A DNA stretch of 64,000 nucleotides, taken from assembly GCA_001298545.1 (NCBI GenBank), contig LJCX01000026.1:310001-374000 (forward strand), given 5' to 3'. The translations under genes and the position numbers were made by a program. Of the stretch, positions 17,666 through 27,126 are shown piece by piece. A model generated the notes under the pieces. The model saw only the letters and a list, made by a program, of their open reading frames with translations, ran no database searches and was not told where the DNA came from. The stretch's first letter is position 1; every line of letters begins with the position of its first letter. The DNA comes from Actinobacteria bacterium OV320. GTDB taxonomy: Bacteria > Actinomycetota > Actinomycetes > Streptomycetales > Streptomycetaceae.

Positions 17666-18607
17666 ATGATCGCGTCCATTGTTCCGTCCGTGGTGCTCGG
17701 CCTGGTGCTGCTCGGGGCCGCCGCCGCGTGGATCCTGCGCAGACGCGACTCCTTGCCCGGACAGGTCCGTACCGCGAGACCGAGCGTCCACCGCAAGGAA
17801 CTCGAGACGGTCGCCCTGGGCCTGCGGGCCGTGGCCGAGGGCCGGGCGCACAGCGCAGGCGCGCTGCCCGAGGTGCATGCGGTCATCCACTCGGGTCAGC
17901 GGCTGACGCTGCTGCTCGCCGGTGCCGACGCCCCCGCGCCCGCGCCATGGACCGCCGACCTCTCGGGCAAGGAGTGGTGGGTGGAACCGAAGGACCTGAC
18001 GAGTCCGGCGAACGGGGCCGCCGAGGCGGCGCATCCCTACTCCCTGGCCGTCACCCTCGGCCGCCATCGAGGCGACAGGGTGCTCGTCGACCTGTCGCTG
18101 CTGTCGGGGGCGATAGCCCTGACGGGAGAGGACAACGATGTCCTCTCCCTGGCGCAGGCCCTCATCACCGAACTGATCGGGGGACCGGTCGGATCGCTCG
18201 CCACAGTCGTCCTGGTGGGCTCGGCGGCCACCGCGTCGGTCACCGACGGACTGGGCGCGAGATCGGCCCGGTTGCGTGCCGCGGCCACCCGGGACGAGGC
18301 TCTGGCCTGCCGGGACGGCGTGCCGACGGGTTCCGACCGGCGATCGACGGCCCTGCAGACCGCGCCGTCGGACAGCACCGCCCGGGTGACCGCCTGGACA
18401 CACGCCCGCCGCCTCTTCGTGGTGACCGCCGCTTAGTTCCGCGACGAGAACTGGCGGGACGCCGCGCTGCGCGGCACCGACGCGCTCCTGGTGCTCGGCT
18501 ATGTCGGCGACGACGCCGACTGGGACTTCCACGTGAACGCCGACGGCTCCCTGGACACCGGCCGGCTCGGCCTGCCCATCGACACCCACGCAGCCCGCCT
18601 CGACTGA
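17666..18607 (+). pseudogene. Membrane-anchored protein interrupted by an in-frame TAG
   Basis: The frame opens with a signal-anchor helix (about residues 3-24, then RRR) and a soluble domain (PEVHAVIHSGQRLTLLLAG, SGKEWWVEP). After 256 codons it meets TAG at 18434-18436. The same frame then continues with good codon usage for 56 more codons (FRDENWRDAALRGTDALLV ... GLPIDTHAARLD) to a TGA at 18605-18607, so the protein was probably about 313 aa. A single C-to-T or G-to-T change could have created the stop. The fold reminds me of the segment after the membrane helices in large Streptomyces LysM/BTAD regulators, but that is from memory and weak. A truncated 256-aa product is possible. Confidence 0.65.
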
Positions 18608-18709
18608 CCCGCCGACCGGAGAACGGCCGTGCCCGGCGCGCGGCGTCCACGACGCCGGGCGCCCGGCCGCGGTCACCCGGCCGGTGTGCCGCGCCCCGCG
18701 CACCGCACG

Positions 18710-21643
18710 TCAGCGCCGGCTCGACGGCGTCCCGGGGCCGGGGGCGGGGGCGGGGAACGGACCCCCGGCCGCGCCGCGCACGCCGTCCGGCACCAGGTCA
18801 CGGCGGGCGAGGCTGCCGTCCAGCCAGGCCGCCCCCCGCCCCCCCCCGGAGCGGCAGCCCGTGCGCTGGAACAGCCGCGTCAGCCGCCGCTCCACGGTCT
18901 TCTCGCTCCACACGAGCCGCGCCGCGATCTGCCGGTTGGTCGCCCCACGGCTGACCATCGTGGTCAGCTCGATGTCCTTCTCGCTCAACTCGTCCCTGGC
19001 CGGACGCACCCGCGGCAGGACGAGGGTCCGGCGCCGCTTCATATGGCCGAGCGACGTCCGGGTGGCGCGCCCGATGCCCAGCGCCTGAGCGCCGCGTGTG
19101 GCCTCGGCCAGCCAACGTTCGCAGTCGTCGCCGATCTCCGCCAGACCCAGGTGGCAGAGCAGTTCGAGGTACGCGTCGCCCCGTCCGCGCACCGCCCGGA
19201 GAGCGGCCAGCGCGCTGTCCCTGTCGCGGCGCACCACGCCCCTGCCGAGGAGCACCGCCTCGCGTGTCATGGGGGAGCCCACCTCCTCGTCCAGCGCCTC
19301 CAGTTCGTCCAGCGCCCGTTCCATGGCCTGCGGCACGGCCTCCAGCAGAGCGAACGACAGATACCGCACCAGCACCTTCTCGACGCCCGAGAGCAGGCCG
19401 CTCCGCCGAGCCCGCCGCACCTCGTCGAGGGCCTCCTCCATCGCCTCCTCCACCTGGCCCGACCAGTACCGCACGCCCAGCCTCGCCCAGGCGACGAGCG
19501 GGTGGGTCACGGTGCCCGGGACCAGCTCCAGCCACTCCCGTGCGTATCCCAACTCCCCGCGCGCGCAGTGGATGTCGGCCGCGAGCGCCCGGGCGGCCTG
19601 CGCGGGGCCGGCCGCGATGCCGCGGGTCCGGCTGCGCGCCTCGATCCGGCGGGCGGACGCCAGCGCCCGGTCCCAGTCCCCTCGCAGATACGCGCGCACC
19701 ATGGCGTGGTACAGCCCGGCGGTGCTGCTCCCCGCCCCCGGGTAGCGGTCCCCGAGCACGCCGGCCAGGGCGTCGGCCAGGTCCGCGTATGCGGTCGCGT
19801 TCCGGAGCCTGTCCAGGGTCCGTCCGCCGTCCGTACCGGGCGGCAGGACGTCCGACAGCCCGGCGCGGCTGCCCGCGGCCCCGGCCAGCAGCCGGAGTTC
19901 GGCCGCCGAGGGCAGCGGCCCGGACCCGGGCCGGGGGCCGGCGGCGGCAGGCCCGCGGGGGGCCTCCGTACCCGGACGGGGCGTCACCGGGCCGAGCCCG
20001 TACGGACCGACGAGCGCCCCGAAGCCGGCCAGGGCGGGCGCGTACTCCACCGCGGCACGGCCCCCGGGCCCGGCGTCGACGTCGGCGTCGACGCCGCACG
20101 GCGGCAGCCGGTGCTCGTGCAACGCCGCCAGTGCCCACACCCCGGCGACGTGCCCCAGCCCGTCCCGGTCCGGCACCGCGGCGATGCACCCCGGCCCTTC
20201 CCGGTCCTGTTCGGCGAAGGGCGCGGCCAGGCAGGCGAACAGTGGTTCGCCCAGGGCCAGCGCACCGGGGTGATCGGCGTGGCGCAGGCTCAGCTCGGCC
20301 CACTCGCGCAGCACGCCGGGGGTCCGGCGGTCGTGCGGCGGCAGGCGGCGGAGCGCCGAGGAGTAGGCGCGCACCGAGCGCGACCAGTCGGACCTGGCGT
20401 CCGTACGGGCCGCCGCCAGCAGTACGTCCACCGCGAGGGCGTCGTCCAGCTCGGGCCCGGCGGCGGCCACGTGATCGGCCAGCCGGGGACAGCCGCCCCC
20501 CGCCGTCTCCGCGCCCAGCCGATCGGTCAGCGATCGGGTGATCAGGGCGTGCAGCGAGGACACGGCATGACGCGTGGGCAGCGCGCGCAGCGCTGCCGCC
20601 AGGGCCGGAACGGCGAACGCGATGCGGCGGTCCTCGTCCACGGTGAGAATCCCGTCCGCGACCAGCGGGGTCAGCGTGCGGTCGACGAGCCCGGCCCGGC
20701 GTGGCCCGCCCGGCTTCAGCCGGTGCAGATCGTCGAGCCGTATCTCGGCGTGCTCGAGGTTGCGGGCCACCGCGGCCGCCGCGTCCAGGGCCGCGGCGCC
20801 CGGTGGACCGGCCGGCCAACAGAGCCGGCTCAGCCGCGCCACGTCCGTGGTGAGGCGCAGCGCCTGTTCCGGCTCGGTCAGGCACACATGACCGTCGAGT
20901 TCCAGGAAGTCGCCGCGCTCCGCCATCGAGTCGAGCACCGACAGCACGGCCTCGGGGGTGCCCGCCATCGGACCCAACGCCCGCACCACCGCCGTCACCA
21001 GGGCCGGTTCGACCGGGCGGCCGAGGCGCCGCACCACGAGGGCCTCCACGTCGGCGGGGCGCAGCGGCGGCAGTTCGAGCAGCCGGTCGGCCGCCACGGT
21101 GAGCTGCCGGACACCCTCGTCTCCCGGGTGTGCCGGCCGGCCGGCCAGCACCATCGGCACGCCGACCGGACGGAAGACGCGCAGCAGCAGACCGAGGGCG
21201 GACGCCGTCGGTGACGGCATCCGCTCGACGTCGTCGATCATCAGCGCGAAGGGGAGGTGACGGGCCGCGTCCCCGAGCACCTCGCCGAGCGTGGACAGCA
21301 GGGTCAACTCGCCGCCGCGGCCGCTGTTGCGCAGCCGGGTCCGGCGGACGGCACCGGTGCGGGCCGGGCTCCAGCGGTCGTGGACCGTGGTCAGCACCTG
21401 GTGGACGCCGTCGGCGAGGGCGGCCGCGCCGGGCGCGCTCGCACCGTCGTGACAGCGCAGCCGCAGGACCCTGGCGCCTTGCCCGACCACCGTCCGGCGG
21501 GCCTGTTCCAGCACGGCGGTCTTGCCTGTTCCGGCTCCGCCGACGAGCAGCAGGGTGCGCGCCGAGGCACCGGTGGACAGCAGCGTGCCGGTGACTTCCC
21601 GGATCTCGCTGTCCCTGCCGACGACCGGCCCGTCCTTCGGCAC
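18710..21643 (-). CDS. LAL-family LuxR transcriptional regulator (ATPase, large)
   Basis: Large ATP-binding regulator of the LuxR family (977 aa), a type often acting as pathway activator in antibiotic or sugar-use clusters. The N-terminal NTPase has Walker A GGAGTGKTAV and a Walker B-like PFALMIDDVERM. A long helical, TPR-like middle follows. The LuxR helix-turn-helix (LSEKDIELTTMVSRGATNRQIA, then VWSEKTVERRLTRLF) sits about 60 residues from the end, followed by a Gly/Pro-rich tail. GTG at 21643 is chosen because GGGAGGAG is correctly spaced upstream; the frame continues far upstream only as overlap with the divergent gene. It pairs head-to-head with a similar regulator at 21873. Confidence 0.88.
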   Translation of the reverse strand: MPKDGPVVGRDSEIREVTGTLLSTGASARTLLLVGGAGTGKTAVLEQARRTVVGQGARVLRLRCHDGASAPGAAALADGVHQVLTTVHDRWSPARTGAVRRTRLRNSGRGGELTLLSTLGEVLGDAARHLPFALMIDDVERMPSPTASALGLLLRVFRPVGVPMVLAGRPAHPGDEGVRQLTVAADRLLELPPLRPADVEALVVRRLGRPVEPALVTAVVRALGPMAGTPEAVLSVLDSMAERGDFLELDGHVCLTEPEQALRLTTDVARLSRLCWPAGPPGAAALDAAAAVARNLEHAEIRLDDLHRLKPGGPRRAGLVDRTLTPLVADGILTVDEDRRIAFAVPALAAALRALPTRHAVSSLHALITRSLTDRLGAETAGGGCPRLADHVAAAGPELDDALAVDVLLAAARTDARSDWSRSVRAYSSALRRLPPHDRRTPGVLREWAELSLRHADHPGALALGEPLFACLAAPFAEQDREGPGCIAAVPDRDGLGHVAGVWALAALHEHRLPPCGVDADVDAGPGGRAAVEYAPALAGFGALVGPYGLGPVTPRPGTEAPRGPAAAGPRPGSGPLPSAAELRLLAGAAGSRAGLSDVLPPGTDGGRTLDRLRNATAYADLADALAGVLGDRYPGAGSSTAGLYHAMVRAYLRGDWDRALASARRIEARSRTRGIAAGPAQAARALAADIHCARGELGYAREWLELVPGTVTHPLVAWARLGVRYWSGQVEEAMEEALDEVRRARRSGLLSGVEKVLVRYLSFALLEAVPQAMERALDELEALDEEVGSPMTREAVLLGRGVVRRDRDSALAALRAVRGRGDAYLELLCHLGLAEIGDDCERWLAEATRGAQALGIGRATRTSLGHMKRRRTLVLPRVRPARDELSEKDIELTTMVSRGATNRQIAARLVWSEKTVERRLTRLFQRTGCRSGGGRGAAWLDGSLARRDLVPDGVRGAAGGPFPAPAPGPGTPSSRR

Positions 21644-21872
21644 GCCCACTCCTCCCGGTCCGGTACTGCGCGGGTGAACGGCCGACCGGAGCAGGAACGT
21701 TCGCGGCACGGTGCTTTCGGAGCCCGCTGCCCGACAGGACATGATCATACGGAAATGGCCATAATGGTTCGCAGTGTTGACGGCCCGGCCGCGGGGCCGC
21801 CGCAGACGCGTCACGCGGCCGGGTCCGGTGCCACCCGCCTCGCACCTGTCGTCGAAGAGAACGCGGTGGACC
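21644..21872. promoter_or_regulatory. Shared divergent promoter region of two LAL regulators
   Basis: 229 bp between start codons. The relatively AT-rich patch at about 21738-21780 is the likeliest location for promoter elements serving one or both genes. No confident -35/-10 pair could be assigned. Confidence 0.45.
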
Positions 21873-24800
21873 ATGACTGCTCCGTCCGAAAGCCCCTGGC
21901 TGGTCCACGGGGGCACGGCCGCGAGCCTCGACCGCCCGGCCGGCTGCCCGGTCGGCCGTGAGCGGGAGTCGGACGAGGTCCGAGGCCGACTCGGGGATCC
22001 GGCCGGACCGCGCCTGGTGCTCGTCCGGGGCGAACGGGGAGCCGGGCGCAGCGCGTTCCTGCACGCACTCGGCGAACGGCTGCGCGCCGAGGGGACGCCC
22101 GTGCTCGCGGTGGGCTGTGTGCCGGGCGACGACGCACGGCCGCTGCTGCTCGCGCTGCGGCTGGTCATGGCGCTGGAGGAGCACCTCTCGGGCACGGCAC
22201 CCCAGCGTGCGGCGAAGCCGGTGACCGAGGCGCTGCACGCGGCCGAGCGGCGCGACGGGACCACGATGGCCGCACTGCTGCGCGCGGCTCTGGCACGGTC
22301 CGCGCCCGTGGTCGTGGAGTTGGACGACCTCCACCTGGCCGATGCCGATTCGCTGGCCGTGCTCCACGGGACCGACTTCGCGCGCGTGCCGTCCTCGGTC
22401 CGGCTGCTGGCCTCCGCGGTGGGCCGCGGTGAGCGGAGCGCCCGATGCCGCAACGGGCACGAGGCGGCGCCCGATACCCGCGGTGACGCGGACGGCGAGG
22501 GCCGGACGCCACCGCGCCATGGTGCCGTCGGCGCCCTGGAACAGCAGGCAGATCTGCCGTGGGCGCACACGCTCGTGCTGTCCCGTCTCGGGCCGGACGA
22601 GACGACGGCGGCGGTGGCACGGCGGCTGCGGGCGACACCCGACAGCGGTCTGTCCCGGCGGATACGGGAGTTGACGCACGGGGTCCCCGGCGCGATCGAC
22701 GCCCTGCTCACCGGATGGACCCGGGACGGGGCGATCCGGGTGGCCGACGGGCACGCCTTCATCGGGGTGCGGACACCGACGCCGGTGCTGCCGGACGGCG
22801 ACCGGTTCGTCTCGGCGCTCGACGCGCTGAGTGAGCCGTGCCGCGTGGTGGCCGGGGCACTGAGCGTCCTGTGGCCGCTCGGCGCGCGGGCAGCGGAGCT
22901 GATCCCCGCGGCGACCGGACTGTCCGCCGGGACGGTCGGCGACGCGATCCGGGAACTGACCGACGCGGAGATCGTCGACGTCAGGCCCGGGTTCGACGGC
23001 GCCGGGGCAGGCGGATGGACGTTCGCCGTCGCGCTGACGGCGCACGCCGTCCGCGAGCGGCTGGGGCCGCTGGAACGCAGTCGGCTGTCCGCCACGGCGG
23101 TGGAGGCGGTATGGGCGGACCGCGACGCGGCGGGCATCGCACACCAGGCGGAGCCCCCGGTGGTGGCGCTGTCCGACGAGGCGGACGCGGTGGCCTACCT
23201 GGCGGACCGGGTCGCGGAAGCCGGGCACCTGGTCGACCGCGACCGTGCGGTACAGGAGTTGACGGCCGCCGCGAAGCGGCTGCACCCCGACTCCGAGGGC
23301 AGGGGAGTGCTCCGGTGGTGCCGGGCGGTCGGCAACCTCGTCGAGCGGCCCGAGGACCGCGTCCCGGCCCTTCAGCGGTACGCCAAGGCCGCCTACCAGG
23401 CGGGGGACCACCGGACCGCGCGGACCATCGCCGAGTCGATCCTGCGCGACCGGGCGGACGTGCTGGGCACTCATGCGCTGCAGGACACGGCGAACCTCTT
23501 CACGGCGGCGACCGCCAACGACTCGGACTGGCGGGCGCTGTCCCGGCTGGCCACGGCCCAGTGGTGGGACGAACTGCGGCTGCCGGGCCTGGTCGCGGTG
23601 ACCGGCCGGGCGCTGGCACTGTGCGGGCTGGCGAGGTGGCAGGAGGCGCTGGACCTGCTGGCCCGGACGCAGGAGGTGTGGGCCACCGATGCCCGAGGCC
23701 GGGTGAAGCCCGAGTACTTCCGGGCCGTGGCGGAGATGGTGCTGGGCCGGCCGGAGCGGTTCAGACGTGCGCTGGCCCTCTCCGAGGCCCCGAACCTCGG
23801 TGCCGAGCACGTCTACGCGTTGGCCACCACGATGTTCGACGAGCTGCTCAGCGGCCGGGACCTCCACGCGGCGGAAGACCTGTTGGCCGCACAGGGGCTG
23901 ACCCCCGACCGGCTGCAGCCGCACAGCGTGTTCCTCCGGCGCCACCTCCAGGGGCGCTGGGACGAGGCGTTGGAGCCGGCCCGCTGGATGCTGGCGAACA
24001 ACCGGATCCACACGCCCGCGGCGGACGGCTGTCTGATTCCCGCCCGCACCGCGGAGATTCTCCTGGCCCGGGGCCGCACCACCAGCGCCCGCCGCCTCCT
24101 CGACAGCGTGCGCGACCGGGGCGAGGGCCGTCCGGAGTACTCGCTGGACGCTGTCGAGGCCGAGGTGCAGCGGGCCCTCGGTGATCCGAACGGGGCCGAG
24201 AAGACGCTGCGGCGCGGCCTGGACGCGGCGGACGCCCACGGACACGTCGCCGGCGTCGACGAGCTGTGGGCCGCCCTCGCCGAGGTGTACGCGGAAACGG
24301 GACACACCGGCGAGGCGCTGACCTGTCTGGAACGCCTGGAGCGGATCTCCGACCGGACGGGCGGCGGACGGACGAGGCTGAGGTTTCTGCTCGCGTCGGC
24401 CCGCGTGCTGCGGCAGGACTCGCCCGGCACCGCCCGGGACGGCCTGCGGGAGGCGGTGGAGCTGGCACGCTCGCGCAGCCAGCCGTTCGAGACGGCGCTC
24501 ACGCTCGTCGCCGCGGCCGATGCCGGCGCGGGGCCGCCCACGCTGCTGCACGAGGCGTACGAACTGTTCGGGAGGACCGGTTCCGCGCTGGCGCGCTTCC
24601 GTACCAGGGCCGCCATGCGGGAGGCCGGGATCACCGTCCCGGGACGCGCCCGGGCCACCGCCGAGAACGAGCGGCTGCTCGCGACCCTGATCGCCGAAGG
24701 GCTCACCAACCGCCAGATCGCCACCGTGCTGCGGCTCAGTGAGGACGCGGTGGCCAACCGGCTGTCCCGGCTGTTCGCACGCACCGGACTGCGGTCCCGC

Positions 24801-24893
24801 ACCGAGGTGGTCACGGCCGTGCTCACCGGCCGGCCCGACCGCGGGCTCGCGCCCGAGCCATGGCCGAGTTCGCCTGCGGCGCACCTTGTGTAA
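21873..24893 (+). CDS. LAL-family LuxR regulator with degenerate Walker A
   Basis: Second large LuxR-type regulator (1,006 aa), same layout as its divergent neighbour: N-terminal NTPase, long helical repeat region and C-terminal helix-turn-helix (LLATLIAEGLTNRQIATVLRL, then SEDAVANRLSRLF). Its P-loop reads GERGAGRS, with Arg in place of the catalytic Lys, while Walker B (VVVELDDLHLAD) is intact, so it may bind nucleotide without efficient hydrolysis. ATG at 21873 fits a GGTGGA just upstream; the open frame from 21774 has no comparable signal. An Arg/Gly/Asp-rich insertion of about 40 residues follows the Walker B region. The two proteins could cross-regulate through the shared 229-bp promoter region. 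Confidence 0.88.
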   Translation: MTAPSESPWLVHGGTAASLDRPAGCPVGRERESDEVRGRLGDPAGPRLVLVRGERGAGRSAFLHALGERLRAEGTPVLAVGCVPGDDARPLLLALRLVMALEEHLSGTAPQRAAKPVTEALHAAERRDGTTMAALLRAALARSAPVVVELDDLHLADADSLAVLHGTDFARVPSSVRLLASAVGRGERSARCRNGHEAAPDTRGDADGEGRTPPRHGAVGALEQQADLPWAHTLVLSRLGPDETTAAVARRLRATPDSGLSRRIRELTHGVPGAIDALLTGWTRDGAIRVADGHAFIGVRTPTPVLPDGDRFVSALDALSEPCRVVAGALSVLWPLGARAAELIPAATGLSAGTVGDAIRELTDAEIVDVRPGFDGAGAGGWTFAVALTAHAVRERLGPLERSRLSATAVEAVWADRDAAGIAHQAEPPVVALSDEADAVAYLADRVAEAGHLVDRDRAVQELTAAAKRLHPDSEGRGVLRWCRAVGNLVERPEDRVPALQRYAKAAYQAGDHRTARTIAESILRDRADVLGTHALQDTANLFTAATANDSDWRALSRLATAQWWDELRLPGLVAVTGRALALCGLARWQEALDLLARTQEVWATDARGRVKPEYFRAVAEMVLGRPERFRRALALSEAPNLGAEHVYALATTMFDELLSGRDLHAAEDLLAAQGLTPDRLQPHSVFLRRHLQGRWDEALEPARWMLANNRIHTPAADGCLIPARTAEILLARGRTTSARRLLDSVRDRGEGRPEYSLDAVEAEVQRALGDPNGAEKTLRRGLDAADAHGHVAGVDELWAALAEVYAETGHTGEALTCLERLERISDRTGGGRTRLRFLLASARVLRQDSPGTARDGLREAVELARSRSQPFETALTLVAAADAGAGPPTLLHEAYELFGRTGSALARFRTRAAMREAGITVPGRARATAENERLLATLIAEGLTNRQIATVLRLSEDAVANRLSRLFARTGLRSRTEVVTAVLTGRPDRGLAPEPWPSSPAAHLV

Positions 24894-25163
24894 TCTGAAA
24901 ATTAACCTTTCGCGTGTATTTGACTTCGTACAGGCTTGCGCGCCCGATCCGGTGCCGCGTGGGCGAAAGGTAGTGCGGTTGTATGTACCGTGCTAGGCTT
25001 CAAGCTAGTTGCAGTTGTGGTTCCCGAAACTTCAAGTGCCTCGGCGACAGTCTGTCGCCGGGCATTTTTGTATCTCCGGTGCTTATCCGGACGGGGTTCA
25101 TTGTGGCAACGCATGGGTCCACACGGTGTGGACCTCTGGGCACTGCCCCGAAGGAGATGTGAC
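24894..25163 (+). promoter_or_regulatory. AT-rich promoter and long leader of the cold-shock gene
   Basis: This 270-bp stretch is conspicuously AT-rich for the window. A TTGACT at 24920-24925 and a TAGGCT at 24994-24999 are promoter-like but do not pair with each other at normal spacing. If TAGGCT is the -10, the leader is about 160 nt and contains the hairpin at 25038-25069. Long leaders are usual for cspA-type mRNAs. Confidence 0.5.
25038..25069 (+). terminator. Terminator-like hairpin in the cold-shock leader
   Basis: Arms CGGCGACAG (25042-25050) and CTGTCGCCG (25052-25060) form a strong stem, extendable by GCC/GGC with one bulge. Five T follow (25065-25069). It lies about 95 nt before the start codon, so it could be an attenuator or the terminator of the upstream gene. 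Confidence 0.6.
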
Positions 25164-25367
25164 ATGGCTACTGGCACCGTCAAGTGGTTCAACTCGGAAA
25201 AGGGATTCGGTTTCATCGAGCAGGACGGCGGCGGCCCCGACGTTTTCGCTCACTACTCGAACATCGCCACCCAGGGCTTCCGTGAGCTTCAGGAAGGCCA
25301 GAAGGTGAACTTCGACGTCACGCAGGGCCAGAAGGGCCCGCAGGCGGAGAACATCACGCCTGCCTGA
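25164..25367 (+). CDS. CspA-type cold-shock protein
   Basis: Canonical 67-aa cold-shock domain protein that binds single-stranded RNA/DNA and melts mRNA structure. RNP1 (KGFGFIEQ) and RNP2 (VFAHYS) are both present; MATGTVKWFNSEKGFGF is the standard opening. ATG at 25164 has AAGGAG 8 nt upstream. It has its own strong terminator, and the next gene on the same strand is a DEAD-box helicase, the two classic RNA-remodelling factors of cold adaptation. Expression is likely controlled through the long leader with its hairpin. Confidence 0.97.
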   Translation: MATGTVKWFNSEKGFGFIEQDGGGPDVFAHYSNIATQGFRELQEGQKVNFDVTQGQKGPQAENITPA

Positions 25368-25385
25368 CGCGAAAGCGTATGAGGC

Positions 25386-25430
25386 AGCTGGGGCCCGCAC
25401 CACGTGGTGCGGGCCCCAGCTTGCTGCTTT
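25386..25430 (+). terminator. Strong terminator after the cold-shock gene
   Basis: An 18-bp perfect palindrome (25386-25421, no spacer) is followed by a T-rich stretch ending near 25432. It starts 19 nt after the stop codon and should insulate the helicase gene. Confidence 0.85.
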
Positions 25431-25558
25431 TCGGGGATTCCGAAGATTCTCATGGAATTCTTTCAGTCTCATTTTCGGCTCGTGCTTGCAATTCATCCGG
25501 CTCATTGGCCCTCCTGCCGGGAATTCCTCGATGCGTGCCCCTCGAGGAAGGTTCTCCG

Positions 25559-26974
25559 TTGAACCGTTCAGCTCGCACGAATGACCGTTCCGAGTTCGCG
25601 CTCCCGGTCACCGTCACCCCCGCACTCCCCGCCGCCGCGACCTTCGGTGAACTGGACATGCCCGCCGAGTTGCTGGAGCTGCTCGCCGGGCACGGCCTGA
25701 CCGAGCCGTTCCCGATCCAGGCCGCCACGCTGCCGAACTCGCTCGCGGGCCGCGATGTCCTGGGCCGCGGCCGCACCGGCTCGGGCAAGACGCTCGCCTT
25801 CGGCCTGGCGCTCCTGGTGCGCACGGCCGGCCGACGTGCCGAACCGCGCAAGCCGCTGGCCCTGGTCCTCGTCCCCACCCGCGAGCTGGCCCAGCAGGTG
25901 AGCGACGCGCTCACCCCGTACGCCCGGCTGCTGAAGCTGCGGCTGGCCACCGTCGTCGGCGGCATGTCGATCGGCAGGCAGTCCGGCGCGCTGCGGGCCG
26001 GGGCCGAGGTGGTCGTGGCGACGCCGGGCCGTCTCACGGATCTCGTCGAGCGCAAGGACTGCCGCCTGGACCGGGTGGACATCACCGTCCTCGACGAGGC
26101 CGACCAGATGGCCGACATGGGCTTCATGCCGCAGGTCACCGAGCTGCTCGACCAGGTTCGCCCCGACGGCCAGCGCATGCTGTTCTCGGCCACGCTCGAC
26201 AGCAACATCGACCTCCTGGTCCGCCGCTACCTCCACGACCCGGTGGTCCACTCGGTCGATCCGTCGGCGGGCGCGGTCACCACGATGGAGCACCACGTCC
26301 TCCAGGTGCACGGCGCCGACAAGTACGCCACCGCCACCGAGATCGCCGCCCGCGAGGGGCGCGTGCTCATGTTCCTGGACACCAAGCACGCCGTCGACCA
26401 GTTCACCCGGCACCTGCTGGGCAGCGGCGTCAGGGCCGCCGCACTGCACGGCGGCAAGTCGCAGCCCCAGCGCAACCACACGCTGGCCCAGTTCAAGGAC
26501 GGCCGCGTCACGGTGCTGGTGGCGACCAACGTGGCGGCCCGCGGCATCCACATCGACAACCTCGACCTGGTCGTCAACGTCGACCCGCCCGCCGACCACA
26601 AGGACTACCTGCACCGCGGCGGCCGTACGGCTCGCGCCGGGGAGTCCGGAAGTGTCGTCACGCTGGTCACGCACAGTCAGCGCCGGGACATGGCCCGACT
26701 GCTGTCCGACGCGGGCATCAGGGCGCAGATCACACCGATCCGCTCAGGCGAGGCCGAGCTGAGCCGCATCACCGGTGCCCAGGCTCCCTCCGGCGTCCCC
26801 ATCGGCGGCAACGGGCCGGCCGCCGCGGAGCGTCCGGCGCGCGGCGGCGCCCCCTTCCGCGGTATGGGTACCCGCCCGGGGCGGCCCGGCCGCGGTGGCG
26901 AGTCCCGCAAGGCCGCCGATGCCCGCAAGGCCGCCGAGGCCCGAGCGGCCGCCCGGGTGCGCCGGGGCGCCTAG
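25559..26974 (+). CDS. DEAD-box RNA helicase
   Basis: ATP-dependent RNA helicase of 471 aa. All core motifs are visible: Q-motif region (TFGELDMPAELLELL), motif I GRTGSGKT, PTRELA, TPGR, DEAD in VLDEADQMAD, SAT, VATNVAARGI and the arginine-finger block HRGGRTARAGE. A basic, Gly/Arg/Ala-rich tail of about 80 residues should help RNA binding. TTG at 25559 is chosen because GAGGAAGG sits 7 nt upstream; longer versions would run back into the terminator palindrome. The preceding 137-nt leader is AT-richer than the surroundings. Together with the upstream csp gene it forms a cold-shock module. Confidence 0.94.
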   Translation: MNRSARTNDRSEFALPVTVTPALPAAATFGELDMPAELLELLAGHGLTEPFPIQAATLPNSLAGRDVLGRGRTGSGKTLAFGLALLVRTAGRRAEPRKPLALVLVPTRELAQQVSDALTPYARLLKLRLATVVGGMSIGRQSGALRAGAEVVVATPGRLTDLVERKDCRLDRVDITVLDEADQMADMGFMPQVTELLDQVRPDGQRMLFSATLDSNIDLLVRRYLHDPVVHSVDPSAGAVTTMEHHVLQVHGADKYATATEIAAREGRVLMFLDTKHAVDQFTRHLLGSGVRAAALHGGKSQPQRNHTLAQFKDGRVTVLVATNVAARGIHIDNLDLVVNVDPPADHKDYLHRGGRTARAGESGSVVTLVTHSQRRDMARLLSDAGIRAQITPIRSGEAELSRITGAQAPSGVPIGGNGPAAAERPARGGAPFRGMGTRPGRPGRGGESRKAADARKAAEARAAARVRRGA

Positions 26975-27126
26975 CCCACCTCGGGCAGTGCCATTTCGGG
27001 CAGTGCCCCCTCGGGCCGTCGCCCCCTCGGGCCCGCCCGGCCCCTGCCACCCGGCGGGGCGAGACGGTGCCGGGACGGGGTTCTGCCCGTGTGGCGTGCC
27101 GGTGGCGCGGCACTAGTGTCGTCGGC

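Noticed and set aside
18798..24884. 2,028-codon minus-strand frame spanning both LAL genes
   Set aside because: It crosses two real genes in the wrong frame and reads as repetitive Arg/Gly/Ala sequence.
24894..25163. AT-rich leader examined for a tRNA or small RNA gene
   Set aside because: No cloverleaf or conserved T-loop sequence was found; a cspA-type leader explains the region.
25379..25558. Longer start for the DEAD-box helicase at 25379
   Set aside because: It would begin inside the csp terminator palindrome. The TTG at 25559 has a correctly spaced GAGGAAGG, and homology begins after it.
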